Assembly: GCA_900542165.1 (NCBI GenBank)
Contig: UQMM01000010.1
Span: 1-62,371 of the forward strand
Direction: 5' to 3'
Source of the DNA: an uncultured Collinsella sp.
Lineage (GTDB): Bacteria; Actinomycetota; Coriobacteriia; Coriobacteriales; Coriobacteriaceae
Length of the DNA stretch: 62,371 nt
A model generated the notes under the pieces. That model ran no database searches. It was given only the letters and a program-made list of their open reading frames with translations, and had not been told where the DNA came from. A program made the translations under genes and the position numbers. Positions 18,740 through 29,771 of this stretch are shown here, piece by piece (position 1 is the first letter of the stretch; every line of letters starts with the position of its first letter).

Positions 18740-20044
18740 TTGAAGGCGGACACTCAAACCATCGACATCCTGTTGTTGGGCAGCGGCGGCCGTGAGCATG
18801 CTTTGGCAGCTAAGCTCGCAGCATCACCGCGCGCCGGCAAGCTCTACATTGCGCCGGGTAACGGCGGCACCGCGAGCTGCGGCGAGAACGTTGTTCTCGA
18901 CGACTGCGACCCTGCGGTCGTGGCGGCGTTTGCGCAGAGCCACGGATGCGGACTCGTGGTGATTGGCCCCGAGGCTCCGCTCGTGGCGGGCGTGGCCGAC
19001 GCCGTGCGCGCGGCGGGTATTCCCTGCTTTGGCCCGGGTGCCGAGGGCGCCCAGATGGAGGGCTCCAAGCTGTTCTCCAAGCAGCTCATGGAGCGCGCGG
19101 GTATTCCGACGGCAGCCTACGGCTCGTTTACCGACGAGGCTTCGGCTCTCGCCTACGTGCGCGATCAGGGCGCCCCGCTGGTCGTCAAGGCCGACGGCCT
19201 TGCCGCGGGCAAGGGCGTTATCGTGGCGACCGAACTTGAGCAGGCCGAGGAGGCCGTGCGCGAGTGCTTTGGCGGCACCTTTGGCGATGCCGGCAACACC
19301 GTGGTTATCGAGGAGATGCTCGTTGGTCCTGAGTGCTCGCTGCTGGCCTTTACCGACGGCAAGACCGTGCGCCCCATGGCCACCTCGCAGGACCACAAGC
19401 GCGCGCTCGAGGGCGACAAGGGTCCCAACACCGGTGGCATGGGCGTCTACAGCCCGGTGCCCATCGTGACTGACGAGGAGCACGCCACCATGGTGAAGGT
19501 CATGGAGCAGACCGTGGCCGAGCTCGCTGCCGAGGGTATCGACTACCGCGGCTGCCTGTACGGCGGCTTTATGCTCACGCCTGCCGGCCCCAAGGTGCTG
19601 GAGTTCAACGCCCGCTTTGGCGACCCCGAGACGCAGGTCGTGCTGCCGCGCCTTAAGAACGACCTGGTCGAGGTCATGCTGGCTTGTGCCAACTGCGAGC
19701 TCGATCAGATTGAACTCGACTGGCGCGACGAGTGGGCCGTGGCCGTTGTCCTGACGAGCGCGGGCTATCCCGGCAGCTACGAGAAGGGCAAGGTCATCAC
19801 TGGCATTGAGGATGCCGAGGCCATGGAGAACGTGACCGTGTACCACGCGGGCACTGCCGTGGTGGACGGCCAGCTCGTGACCAATGGTGGCCGCGTGCTT
19901 GCCGTGACCGCTCTGGGCGACACGTTCGAGAACGCTCGCAACCTTGCCTACGAGGCTTGCGAGAAGATTGATTTTGAGGGCAAGACCCTGCGTCACGACA
20001 TCGGCCTGCGCGCGCTGCGCGGCCGCGACGCCTGGGATGCCTAA
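18740..20044 (+). CDS. purD: Phosphoribosylamine-glycine ligase (GAR synthetase)
   Basis: A 434-residue ATP-grasp enzyme that joins glycine to 5-phosphoribosylamine, step 2 of purine synthesis. N-terminal L-L-L-G-S-G-G-R-E-H-A-L is diagnostic; the ATP-grasp core has P-L-V-V-K-A-D-G-L-A-A-G-K-G-V and H-K-R-A-L-E-G-D-K-G-P-N-T-G-G-M-G, and E-F-N-A-R-F-G-D-P-E-T-Q lies near the end. The start is probably the TTG at 18740, 5 nt after AGAGGAGG; no ATG fits. It is a monofunctional PurD, unlinked to purN or purM. Confidence 0.96.
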   Translation: MKADTQTIDILLLGSGGREHALAAKLAASPRAGKLYIAPGNGGTASCGENVVLDDCDPAVVAAFAQSHGCGLVVIGPEAPLVAGVADAVRAAGIPCFGPGAEGAQMEGSKLFSKQLMERAGIPTAAYGSFTDEASALAYVRDQGAPLVVKADGLAAGKGVIVATELEQAEEAVRECFGGTFGDAGNTVVIEEMLVGPECSLLAFTDGKTVRPMATSQDHKRALEGDKGPNTGGMGVYSPVPIVTDEEHATMVKVMEQTVAELAAEGIDYRGCLYGGFMLTPAGPKVLEFNARFGDPETQVVLPRLKNDLVEVMLACANCELDQIELDWRDEWAVAVVLTSAGYPGSYEKGKVITGIEDAEAMENVTVYHAGTAVVDGQLVTNGGRVLAVTALGDTFENARNLAYEACEKIDFEGKTLRHDIGLRALRGRDAWDA

Positions 20045-20065
20045 AATCCGAGAGGAATGAGACGG

Positions 20066-20761
20066 ATGGACGAGAAGAACGAAGAGCTCGTGGACGCGCA
20101 GATCGTCGAAGAGGACAGCCGCATGTATGGGCACGCCGAGGGCGAGCCTGGTGGCGAGGTCGCTGACGAGCCGGCGCTGGTGCTGGGTGACGACGACCCG
20201 CACGATGCCGAGCTGCACGAGAAGATTCTTTCGGAGGAGTGCGCCTGGAAGGGCAAGATCCTCGACGTCCACCGTCTTGAGGTTGAGCTGCCCAACGGTC
20301 ACCGCAGCGCCCGCGATATCGTTCGCCATCCGGGTGCGGCGGCCGTTGTGGCACTGACCGAGAGCGGCAAGATCGTACTGGTGCGTCAGTACCGCACCGC
20401 CATCGACCGCGTGACGGTCGAGATTCCCGCCGGCAAGCTCGATCCAGGCGAGGACCCGCTCGATTGCGCCAAGCGCGAACTGCATGAGGAGACGGGCTTT
20501 AGGGCTGGTCGTATTCGCTTTTTGACGTCGATTGTCACGTCCTGCGGTTTTTGCGATGAGATCATCCACATCTACTTGGCTACCAAGCTCGAGTTTGATG
20601 CGCCCAACCCCGATGATGACGAGTTTGTCAACGTGGACCTGGTGCCACTGCACGAGCTGATCGATGCCGTGCTCGACGGCAAGATCGAAGACGCCAAGAC
20701 CGTCGTAGGCGCCTTGGCCTGTGACAGCATCGCACACAGGCTGGGCGGAACTGAGCTTTAA
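20066..20761 (+). CDS. NUDIX hydrolase, ADP-ribose pyrophosphatase type
   Basis: A 231-residue NUDIX enzyme. The NUDIX box G-K-L-D-P-G-E-D-P-L-D-C-A-K-R-E-L-H-E-E-T-G-F follows the I-P-A segment typical of ADP-ribose pyrophosphatases (NudF/YqkG group), whose role is turnover of ADP-ribose. An acidic N-terminal extension of about 55 residues is not part of the family fold. The ATG at 20066 is placed 9 nt after AGAGGA; the ATG at 20057 is too close to that site. The gene follows purD by 21 nt and may be cotranscribed with it. Confidence 0.88.
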   Translation: MDEKNEELVDAQIVEEDSRMYGHAEGEPGGEVADEPALVLGDDDPHDAELHEKILSEECAWKGKILDVHRLEVELPNGHRSARDIVRHPGAAAVVALTESGKIVLVRQYRTAIDRVTVEIPAGKLDPGEDPLDCAKRELHEETGFRAGRIRFLTSIVTSCGFCDEIIHIYLATKLEFDAPNPDDDEFVNVDLVPLHELIDAVLDGKIEDAKTVVGALACDSIAHRLGGTEL

Positions 20762-20773
20762 AAGCGAGGGCGA

Positions 20774-20811
20774 CCCTGGGGCAAACACTACTGATTATTT
20801 GCCCCAGGGTC
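20774..20811 (+). terminator. Terminator after the NUDIX gene
   Basis: A perfect 13-bp stem, ACCCTGGGGCAAA with its complement, has a 12-nt loop. It is followed by CTTACGTTATTGTTTTA, a broken T-rich stretch. Confidence 0.8.
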
Positions 20812-20841
20812 TTACGTTATTGTTTTATCTCCGAGGACTGC

Positions 20842-22614
20842 ATGTTTAAGAGGTTTCTTTCGTATTACGAGCCCCAGATGGGGCTTTTTGTTGCTGATAC
20901 TGTTTGTGCTCTGGTGCTTGCCGCCATTGACCTGGCGTTCCCCATTATCCTGCGCAATTTGACCGGTGGGCTGTTTACTCAGGGTCAGGCTGCCATTATG
21001 CAGGCGCTCGGCATGATCGCGGTGGGCTTGGTGCTGATGTATGCCGTCCGCTGCGCTTGCCGCTACTTTGTGAGCTATTGGGGTCACGTGATGGGCGCGC
21101 GCATGGAGTCCAAGATGCGCGAGGACCTGTTTGACCAGTATGAGCGCTTTAGCTTTGCGTACTTCGACCGCAACAGCTCGGGCGACATGATGAGCCGCGT
21201 GGTCAACGACCTGTTCGATATCTGCGAGGCGGCGCACCACGTGCCCGAGTGGATCATCATCTGCGGCATCGAGATCATCGGCTCGTTTGTGATCCTCTTT
21301 ACCATCGCCCCGGTGCTGGCACTCGCCATGGCCGTGGTGACGGCAGCGTTTGCGGTCATCATGTTTTGGCAGAACATGCGCATGCGCGAGGTCTTTAGCG
21401 ACAACCGCAAAAAGATCAGCGGCATCAATGCGCAGCTGCAGGATTCGCTGGCGGGCATGCGCGTGGTCAAGAGCTTTGCCAATGAGGAGACCGAACGCTT
21501 CAAGTTCCGCGCCTCAAACAATCGCTATCTTTCGTCCAAGGAGAATATGTATCACGCCATGGGCGTCTATACCGCGACGTATGGCCTGCTCTCGGGTGTG
21601 CTCTATGTGATCGTGGTACTGCTGGGCGGCTGGCTGGTCGCCCAGGGACAGCTGCAGGCGGTCGATATGGCGACCTTTGCACTCTATATTTCGCTGTTCT
21701 GCACGCCGCTTGAGACGCTCGTCAATTCGGCCGAAACGTATCAGAAGGCTATCGCCGGCTTTAAGCGTATGGACGAGGTGCTCTCGACCGCGCCGGATAT
21801 CCAGGACAAGCCGGGCGCTACGGATCTGCAGGTGACTGCCGGCGCCGTGGAGTATCACGACGTGTGCTTTAACTACGAGGATGTTGAGCTGGGCGAGGGC
21901 GATGCCGACGAGCGTCCCGTTATCGACCATATGGACCTGTCCATCAAGCCCGGGCAGACCATCGCTTTGGTTGGCCCTTCGGGCGGTGGCAAGTCCACGA
22001 CCTGTTCGCTGCTGCTGCGCTTTTACGACGTGGCTGCCGGATCCATTAGCATCGACGGCCAAGATGTGCGTGACGTGACGCAGCATAGCCTGCGTCGTGC
22101 CATCGGCCTGGTGCAGCAGGATGTCTATCTGTTTGACGGTACGATTGGCGAGAACATCGCCTACGGCAAGCCGGGCGCTACGGCAGGAGAGATCGCCGAG
22201 GCCGCCCGTCGCGCCAACATCGATGCCTTTATCGAGTCGCTTCCACAGGGCTACGACACCGTGGTGGGCGAGCGCGGCAGCCGTCTTTCGGGCGGACAGA
22301 AGCAGCGCGTTGCCATCGCGCGTGTGTTTCTCAAGAACCCCAAGATCCTGATTTTGGACGAGGCGACGAGTGCTTTGGATAACGAGAGCGAGGAGGCGGT
22401 GCAGGAGTCACTCGAAGAACTGGCGCGCGGCCGCACCACGATTATCATCGCCCACCGTCTTTCGACCATTAAGCATGCCGATGAGATTGCGACCGTTGAG
22501 CATGGTCGCGTTGTGGAGCGTGGCACGCACGAGGAGCTTCTCGCCCGTGGCGGCACCTATGCCCGTTACTATCGAATGCAGTTCGAAGGTGCGCGTGCGC
22601 ACGAGCTCGACTGA
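20842..22614 (+). CDS. ABC exporter, fused permease-ATPase
   Basis: A 590-residue half-transporter of the MsbA/LmrA type. Six membrane helices (about 1-310) precede the nucleotide-binding domain (about 345-590). That domain has Walker A G-P-S-G-G-G-K-S-T, Q-loop V-Q-Q-D-V-Y-L-F-D, signature L-S-G-G-Q-K-Q-R, Walker B I-L-I-L-D-E-A-T-S-A-L-D and H-loop I-I-A-H-R. It should work as a homodimer exporting a hydrophobic compound; the substrate cannot be inferred. A CGAGGA site precedes the ATG. The small membrane protein that follows after 19 nt may be an accessory. Confidence 0.93.
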   Translation: MFKRFLSYYEPQMGLFVADTVCALVLAAIDLAFPIILRNLTGGLFTQGQAAIMQALGMIAVGLVLMYAVRCACRYFVSYWGHVMGARMESKMREDLFDQYERFSFAYFDRNSSGDMMSRVVNDLFDICEAAHHVPEWIIICGIEIIGSFVILFTIAPVLALAMAVVTAAFAVIMFWQNMRMREVFSDNRKKISGINAQLQDSLAGMRVVKSFANEETERFKFRASNNRYLSSKENMYHAMGVYTATYGLLSGVLYVIVVLLGGWLVAQGQLQAVDMATFALYISLFCTPLETLVNSAETYQKAIAGFKRMDEVLSTAPDIQDKPGATDLQVTAGAVEYHDVCFNYEDVELGEGDADERPVIDHMDLSIKPGQTIALVGPSGGGKSTTCSLLLRFYDVAAGSISIDGQDVRDVTQHSLRRAIGLVQQDVYLFDGTIGENIAYGKPGATAGEIAEAARRANIDAFIESLPQGYDTVVGERGSRLSGGQKQRVAIARVFLKNPKILILDEATSALDNESEEAVQESLEELARGRTTIIIAHRLSTIKHADEIATVEHGRVVERGTHEELLARGGTYARYYRMQFEGARAHELD

Positions 22615-22633
22615 TTGATATGACAGGAAGTTT

Positions 22634-23596
22634 ATGGCTGACAAGAACCCTTTGACTCCGGAAGAAGTGACGGAGTTATTCTCCGAAATCGATGCATCCG
22701 GTGTCTTGGATCCCACGCTTGCCAAAAAGCGAACCGAGCGCATGCGTGAGAAGGAGGCTGCGGCCAAGCGCGGTGACAAAGCTGCGCTAGCGCAGCTGCG
22801 CAGCGAGGACCGCGCGAGCCAGGCAAAACATATCGACCCGCTGTCCGAGGACGATCCTTCGGGTTCGCAGGTGAGTCATACCATTACGAAGACCGCGATG
22901 GCCGTGGTCATTGGTATTTTGGTGCTGATCGTGGGCATGCAGATTGGCTACGGCGTGATGCGTCGTCTGAACACCGCCAACCTGTCCGAGAGCGTTTCGG
23001 TCGATACCGTTTCGACGGCGCTGAAGGGCGGCCTTGAGTGGGGCAACGGCTTTACGCAGTTCCCGCTCGACTTTACCGTCGATGAAGCCGATGAGCGTAC
23101 GGGCACGGTCGAGGTGACGGTGTTGGACACATCGTCTGCCAACGAGCTCGAGCTGCTGTCCAACGGGCAGATTCAGGCCGCGGCGCTCGCGACCAACGCG
23201 CTGCTCAACGATAAGATTGACCGCGTGGTGTATAACGTTCACGCCTATATCGACGAGGATAGCAACATTCAGCACGATTCCTTCTTTGGCATGTTCCCCG
23301 CGCGCGGCCACCAGAGCGCCATTTTGACGTTCGTGTGGACCAAGAGCTCATCCAACGCCACGAGTATCGACTGGAAGATGCGCATCGTGAGTATGGATGA
23401 CACCATCGCCGAGCGCATTCAGAAGCAGGTGAACTCGGTGTCGTCGTTGATTGAGGACCCGGTGGTGAGCCAGACCAAGATTGACGAGGAAAAGGCCGAA
23501 CGTGACCTGGAGCATCGTCTACATGGCCGCGAGATTTTCCGCGGCGGCAAGCCCGATCGCACACCGTCCGAACTGCTGGAGCAGGACAAGAGATAA
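22634..23596 (+). CDS. Single-pass membrane protein of unknown function
   Basis: A 320-residue protein I do not recognise. A charged cytoplasmic N-terminus (about 1-85, with many Lys/Arg/Glu) precedes one membrane span (about 88-108); the rest (about 110-320) should lie outside the cell and is rich in short strands with a charged C-terminal tail. AGGAAG precedes the ATG. It starts 19 nt after the ABC exporter and ends before a terminator, so it is probably the last gene of that operon. Confidence 0.65.
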   Translation: MADKNPLTPEEVTELFSEIDASGVLDPTLAKKRTERMREKEAAAKRGDKAALAQLRSEDRASQAKHIDPLSEDDPSGSQVSHTITKTAMAVVIGILVLIVGMQIGYGVMRRLNTANLSESVSVDTVSTALKGGLEWGNGFTQFPLDFTVDEADERTGTVEVTVLDTSSANELELLSNGQIQAAALATNALLNDKIDRVVYNVHAYIDEDSNIQHDSFFGMFPARGHQSAILTFVWTKSSSNATSIDWKMRIVSMDDTIAERIQKQVNSVSSLIEDPVVSQTKIDEEKAERDLEHRLHGREIFRGGKPDRTPSELLEQDKR

Positions 23597-23606
23597 TAAG
23601 ATGCCG

Positions 23607-23641
23607 TCATCCCGCGTGAGCCACAAGCCCGCGCGGGATGA
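23607..23641 (+). terminator. Terminator after the membrane-protein gene
   Basis: The stem TCATCCCGCG/CGCGGGATGA is followed by TTTTTCT, a strong rho-independent terminator 10 nt after the stop codon. Confidence 0.9.
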
Positions 23642-23779
23642 TTTTTCTGGGACGGGGATTAAAAAATCATTATGCATAGAAAGTCATAATTATCATTTCG
23701 TAAACATTTCGATGAAATTAACGCCATGAGGCATGCTTGCGGTTACAATACCGCGAGGCCTAACTACACACCTTTAAGC

Positions 23780-23803
23780 CGGTCCTGTGAGACCGGGAAG
23801 GAG
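23780..23803 (+). promoter_or_regulatory. PyrR-type RNA binding site overlapping the carA ribosome site
   Basis: GGTCCTGTGAGACCGGGAAGG matches the PyrR anti-antiterminator consensus of Bacillus and actinobacteria (U-C-C-N-G-N-G-A-G, then pairing pyrimidines, then A-A-G-G). GGTC pairs with GACC to form the small stem that PyrR recognises. The 3' end of the motif is the AAGGAG ribosome site of carA. PyrR bound with UMP would therefore hide the site and lower translation, as described for mycobacteria. No terminator follows the motif, which favours translational control. The pyrR gene is not in this window. Confidence 0.75.
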
Positions 23804-23807
23804 AATT

Positions 23808-25238
23808 ATGGCGAACAACCATACCGCGGGCGCTGCCGCCCGCACCTTCGCGCCCAGCGAGCTTTGCCAGCGCATGCTGGCCAAAACCAGCAAGGGCACC
23901 TGCGGTCCCTGCATCCTGTATCTTGAGGATGGGACCATTTTTTATGGACGTGCATGCGGCGCCGAGGGCACCGCGACCGGCGAAGTCTGCTTCAACACCT
24001 CGCTCGAGGGCTACTTTGAGGTCATGACCGACCCGAGTTATGCCGGCCAAATCGTAACCATGACCTATCCGCAGATCGGCAACTACGGTATCGACGAGAC
24101 CGACGTCCAGTCGGCCTTCCCCGGCGACGCCGTGCGCTCTGCGAGCGCTCCGGCCATGCGCGGCATGATCGTTCGCGACATGTGCGCCACGCCTTCTAAC
24201 TGGCGCTCGGCCGTCAGCGTGCCGGAGTACCTGCGCGCACACGGCATCGTTGCTATCGAGGGTGTCGACACCCGCGCTCTGGTGCGCCATCTGCGCGACA
24301 ATGGTTCCAAGATGGGCATTATCTCGACCGAGATCTTCGACGTCGACGAGCTTGCCGAGCGTCTGGCCGCAGCGCCTACGCTGGTAGGCGAGAACCTGGT
24401 CAAGACCGTAAGTTGCCCCGCACCTCATGAGTTTGTGGCCGCCGACCTGCCTGCCACGCATGACTTTGCGCTTTCGGCTGCCGCTCCTGCCCGTCACAAA
24501 GTGGTCGCCTACGACTGCGGTGTGAAGCGCGGCATTCTGGAAGGGCTGGTCCGCGCCGGCTGCGACCTTACCGTCGTGCCGTGGAATACGCCCGCGAGCG
24601 AGGTGCTCGACATGAATCCCGACGGCGTCTTTTTGTCCAATGGCCCCGGCGACCCCGACGCCGTGGTGGAGACCTACGAGCAGGTGCAGCAGCTGATCGG
24701 CAAGGTGCCGGTCTTTGGTATTTGTCTTGGTCACCAGATGATCAGCCTGGCCTGCGGCGCCCAGATGGAAAAGCTTAAGTTCGGTCACCGCGGTGGCAAC
24801 CAGCCGGTCATGAACCTGGTAAGCCGTCGCGTGGAGATCACCGCGCAAAACCATGGCTTTGGCCTGCTGTTCCCCAGCCTGGGCAAGCTTGTCCCCGAGC
24901 TTTCCGGCGGCGAGACCGAGCATGCGGTCGATGGAGATCTGCGCGTCTGGGTGCGCCGCGGAATCGCGCCGGTCGTGATGAACGAGCGCTTTGGCCGCAT
25001 TCGCCTGACGCACGTGAACCTCAACGACGGCACCGCCGAGGGTATCCAGCTGCTCGACGCCCCGTGCTTCTCGGTCCAGTACCACCCCGAGGCCTCGCCT
25101 GGCCCCACCGATGCTCACTATCTCTTTACCGCCTTTACGCGACTCATGGACGGCGAGGAGAACTACCTGGACATCGACACCGCGAAGGACCGCCTGGCCG
25201 GCTGGAATTTCGCCGAGACTGAGACCGAGGAGAACTAA
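23808..25238 (+). CDS. carA: Carbamoyl-phosphate synthase small chain, enlarged
   Basis: The glutamine amidotransferase subunit of carbamoyl-phosphate synthase, which supplies ammonia to CarB for pyrimidine and arginine synthesis. The class I core is intact: G-I-C-L-G-H-Q (nucleophile Cys), F-G-H-R-G-G-N-Q-P-V and Y-H-P-E-A-S-P-G-P with the catalytic His and Glu. At 476 residues it is about 95 longer than Escherichia coli CarA. The extra length is an N-terminal extension of about 30 residues, an insertion of about 36 residues between the N-H-G-F and L-N-D-G segments, and a longer C-terminus. The ATG at 23808 follows AAGGAG, which is part of the PyrR-type site. It is followed by carB after 1 nt. 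Confidence 0.96.
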   Translation: MANNHTAGAAARTFAPSELCQRMLAKTSKGTCGPCILYLEDGTIFYGRACGAEGTATGEVCFNTSLEGYFEVMTDPSYAGQIVTMTYPQIGNYGIDETDVQSAFPGDAVRSASAPAMRGMIVRDMCATPSNWRSAVSVPEYLRAHGIVAIEGVDTRALVRHLRDNGSKMGIISTEIFDVDELAERLAAAPTLVGENLVKTVSCPAPHEFVAADLPATHDFALSAAAPARHKVVAYDCGVKRGILEGLVRAGCDLTVVPWNTPASEVLDMNPDGVFLSNGPGDPDAVVETYEQVQQLIGKVPVFGICLGHQMISLACGAQMEKLKFGHRGGNQPVMNLVSRRVEITAQNHGFGLLFPSLGKLVPELSGGETEHAVDGDLRVWVRRGIAPVVMNERFGRIRLTHVNLNDGTAEGIQLLDAPCFSVQYHPEASPGPTDAHYLFTAFTRLMDGEENYLDIDTAKDRLAGWNFAETETEEN

Positions 25239-25239
25239 C

Positions 25240-28554
<3,315 letters not shown>

Positions 28555-28565
28555 TTGACCTGGCC

Positions 28566-28650
28566 GGCCGGGGCGGCAGCCGGACACTTTCTCTCGGAAA
28601 CTGGGCTTCGCGAAGTTTTCCGAGAGAAAGGACCGCCTCCCGCCCCGGCC
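28566..28650. repeat. Large nested palindrome, constant-centre type (copy 1)
   Basis: An outer stem GGCCGGGGCGG/CCGCCCCGGCC encloses an inner 14-bp perfect stem CTTTCTCTCGGAAA/TTTCCGAGAGAAAG, with a centre reading CTGGGCTTCGCGAAGTT. The same centre, inverted, is found in the palindrome at 29105-29176 with different arms. It begins about 12 nt after carB. There is no T run, so it is not a classic terminator. Confidence 0.85.
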
Positions 28651-28722
28651 TGCGGTGACTCTGGTGCACCGTGTGCTGCCGAAGGGACTTTGCGCGATGA
28701 CTAGGGCTGAATAAAAAAGAGT

Positions 28723-28758
28723 GTGGGCGCCTTCGTTCATTCGAACGAAGGCGCCCAC
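28723..28758 (+). terminator. First of two tandem terminators after carB
   Basis: The perfect stem GTGGGCGCCTTCGTT with its complement encloses a 6-nt loop and is followed by GTTTTG. An A run precedes it, so it may work in both directions. Confidence 0.88.
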
Positions 28759-28769
28759 GTTTTGTATGG

Positions 28770-28803
28770 GGCCTCCTGGCGAATTTTCATTCGCCAGGAG
28801 GCC
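28770..28803 (+). terminator. Second tandem terminator after carB
   Basis: The perfect 15-bp stem GGCCTCCTGGCGAAT with its complement encloses a 4-nt loop and is followed by TTTTG. It starts 11 nt after the previous hairpin. Confidence 0.88.
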
Positions 28804-28828
28804 TTTTGCCGGGGGCGAAACATGCCCT

Positions 28829-29031
28829 TGGACAGTTGGTTCAGATACGTATTTTTCAGAGGGTGTGTAAAGGCCGACCTGAGCCCGATTGGGCTGAATT
28901 TGACCATCTGAACCGGTGGAGACGCTCATATAAGGGCGAGAAAGGTCGTTATGGGGCGCAAAGTGACTTCAAGCCACTCTATTAGCGCCAAGAGGCACGG
29001 CCAAAAAATACGTATCTGAACTAACTGTCCA
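28829..29031. repeat. 200-bp inverted-end element, copy A (solo)
   Basis: 203 bp, bounded by inverted repeats that begin TGGACAGTTGGTTCAG (left) and TGGACAGTTAGTTCAG (right, reverse strand). They match at 27 of 28 positions through ATACGTATTTTT. The inside contains small hairpins such as GAGCCC-GATT-GGGCT and AGTG-AC-CTTCAAG-type pairs, but no gene. Copies B and C share the ends but not the inside. Confidence 0.9.
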
Positions 29032-29104
29032 CCACCCTCCGCAAACCTCTCATTCCAACCTAAATTAGCCAACGTACGTCATAGCAATATCCGGAAGGTC
29101 GCAG

Positions 29105-29176
29105 GGTGGCGGCTGAGCCTTTCCTTCGGGAAACTTCGCGAAGCCCAGTTCCCGAGGGAAAGGCTCAGCCGCCACC
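29105..29176. repeat. Large palindrome, constant-centre type (copy 2, inverted)
   Basis: The arms GGTGGCGGCTGAGCCTTTCC and their complement, then CGGGAA/TTCCCG, enclose AACTTCGCGAAGCCCAG. This is the reverse complement of the centre found at 28566-28650, while the arms are unrelated. It lies about 95 nt before the purE start codon and could influence purE transcription. Confidence 0.85.
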
Positions 29177-29271
29177 ACAAAGACCGCAGGGACGGGAGCA
29201 GCTATACTACTCTCAGTAGTTAAGGGTCGCGGATCCGCCGCGTCACCGCTCTCAACAGGAGGTCTTTGTTT

Positions 29272-29736
29272 ATGGCAGATCAAAAGCCGGTTGTCGGGAT
29301 CATTATGGGCTCCAAGTCCGATCTGGGCGTTATGGAAGGTTGCACCGCCGAGCTCGAGGCGCTGGGCGTGCCCTATGAGCTCGTGATTGCAAGCGCGCAC
29401 CGCACGCCGGCGAAGGTCCACGAGTGGGCCTCGACTGCTGCCGATCGCGGTATCAAAGTAATTATCGCCGCCGCCGGCAAGGCTGCTCACCTGGGTGGTG
29501 TCGTGGCTGCTTTTACGCCGCTGCCGGTTATCGGCGTGCCTATGAAGACGAGTGACCTGGGCGGTATGGATTCGCTGCTGTCGATGGTGCAGATGCCTTC
29601 GGGCGTGCCCGTGGCCTGCGTTGCCATCAACGGCGCCAAGAACGCCGCCATCTACGCCACACAGATTCTGGGTGCTTGCGACCCCGAGTACCGCAAGGTT
29701 ATCGAGAAGATGAAGCAGGAGATGGCCGACGCCTAG
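29272..29736 (+). CDS. purE: N5-carboxyaminoimidazole ribonucleotide mutase (class I PurE)
   Basis: A 154-residue enzyme of purine synthesis that converts N5-CAIR to CAIR. Motifs: G-I-I-M-G-S-K-S-D-L near the start, the substrate loop A-S-A-H-R-T-P, A-A-A-G-K-A-A-H-L-G-G-V, and P-V-I-G-V-P-M. Within this, A-G-K-A-A-H-L replaces the usual A-G-G-A-A-H-L, a change sometimes seen in this group. The ATG at 29272 follows AGGAGG. No purK is adjacent, so how N5-CAIR is supplied is not shown here. Confidence 0.95.
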   Translation: MADQKPVVGIIMGSKSDLGVMEGCTAELEALGVPYELVIASAHRTPAKVHEWASTAADRGIKVIIAAAGKAAHLGGVVAAFTPLPVIGVPMKTSDLGGMDSLLSMVQMPSGVPVACVAINGAKNAAIYATQILGACDPEYRKVIEKMKQEMADA

Positions 29737-29771
29737 GCGTTCCGCCGTTTCACCGCAGTATAAGGAGAGCC

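Noticed and set aside
18824..20788. A 654-codon open frame on the minus strand opposite purD and the NUDIX gene
   Set aside because: It overlaps two well-supported genes and a terminator and shows no domain; it is a codon-bias artefact.
28723..28911. Short open frame crossing the carB terminators into element A
   Set aside because: It runs through two perfect terminator hairpins and an inverted repeat and has no ribosome site.
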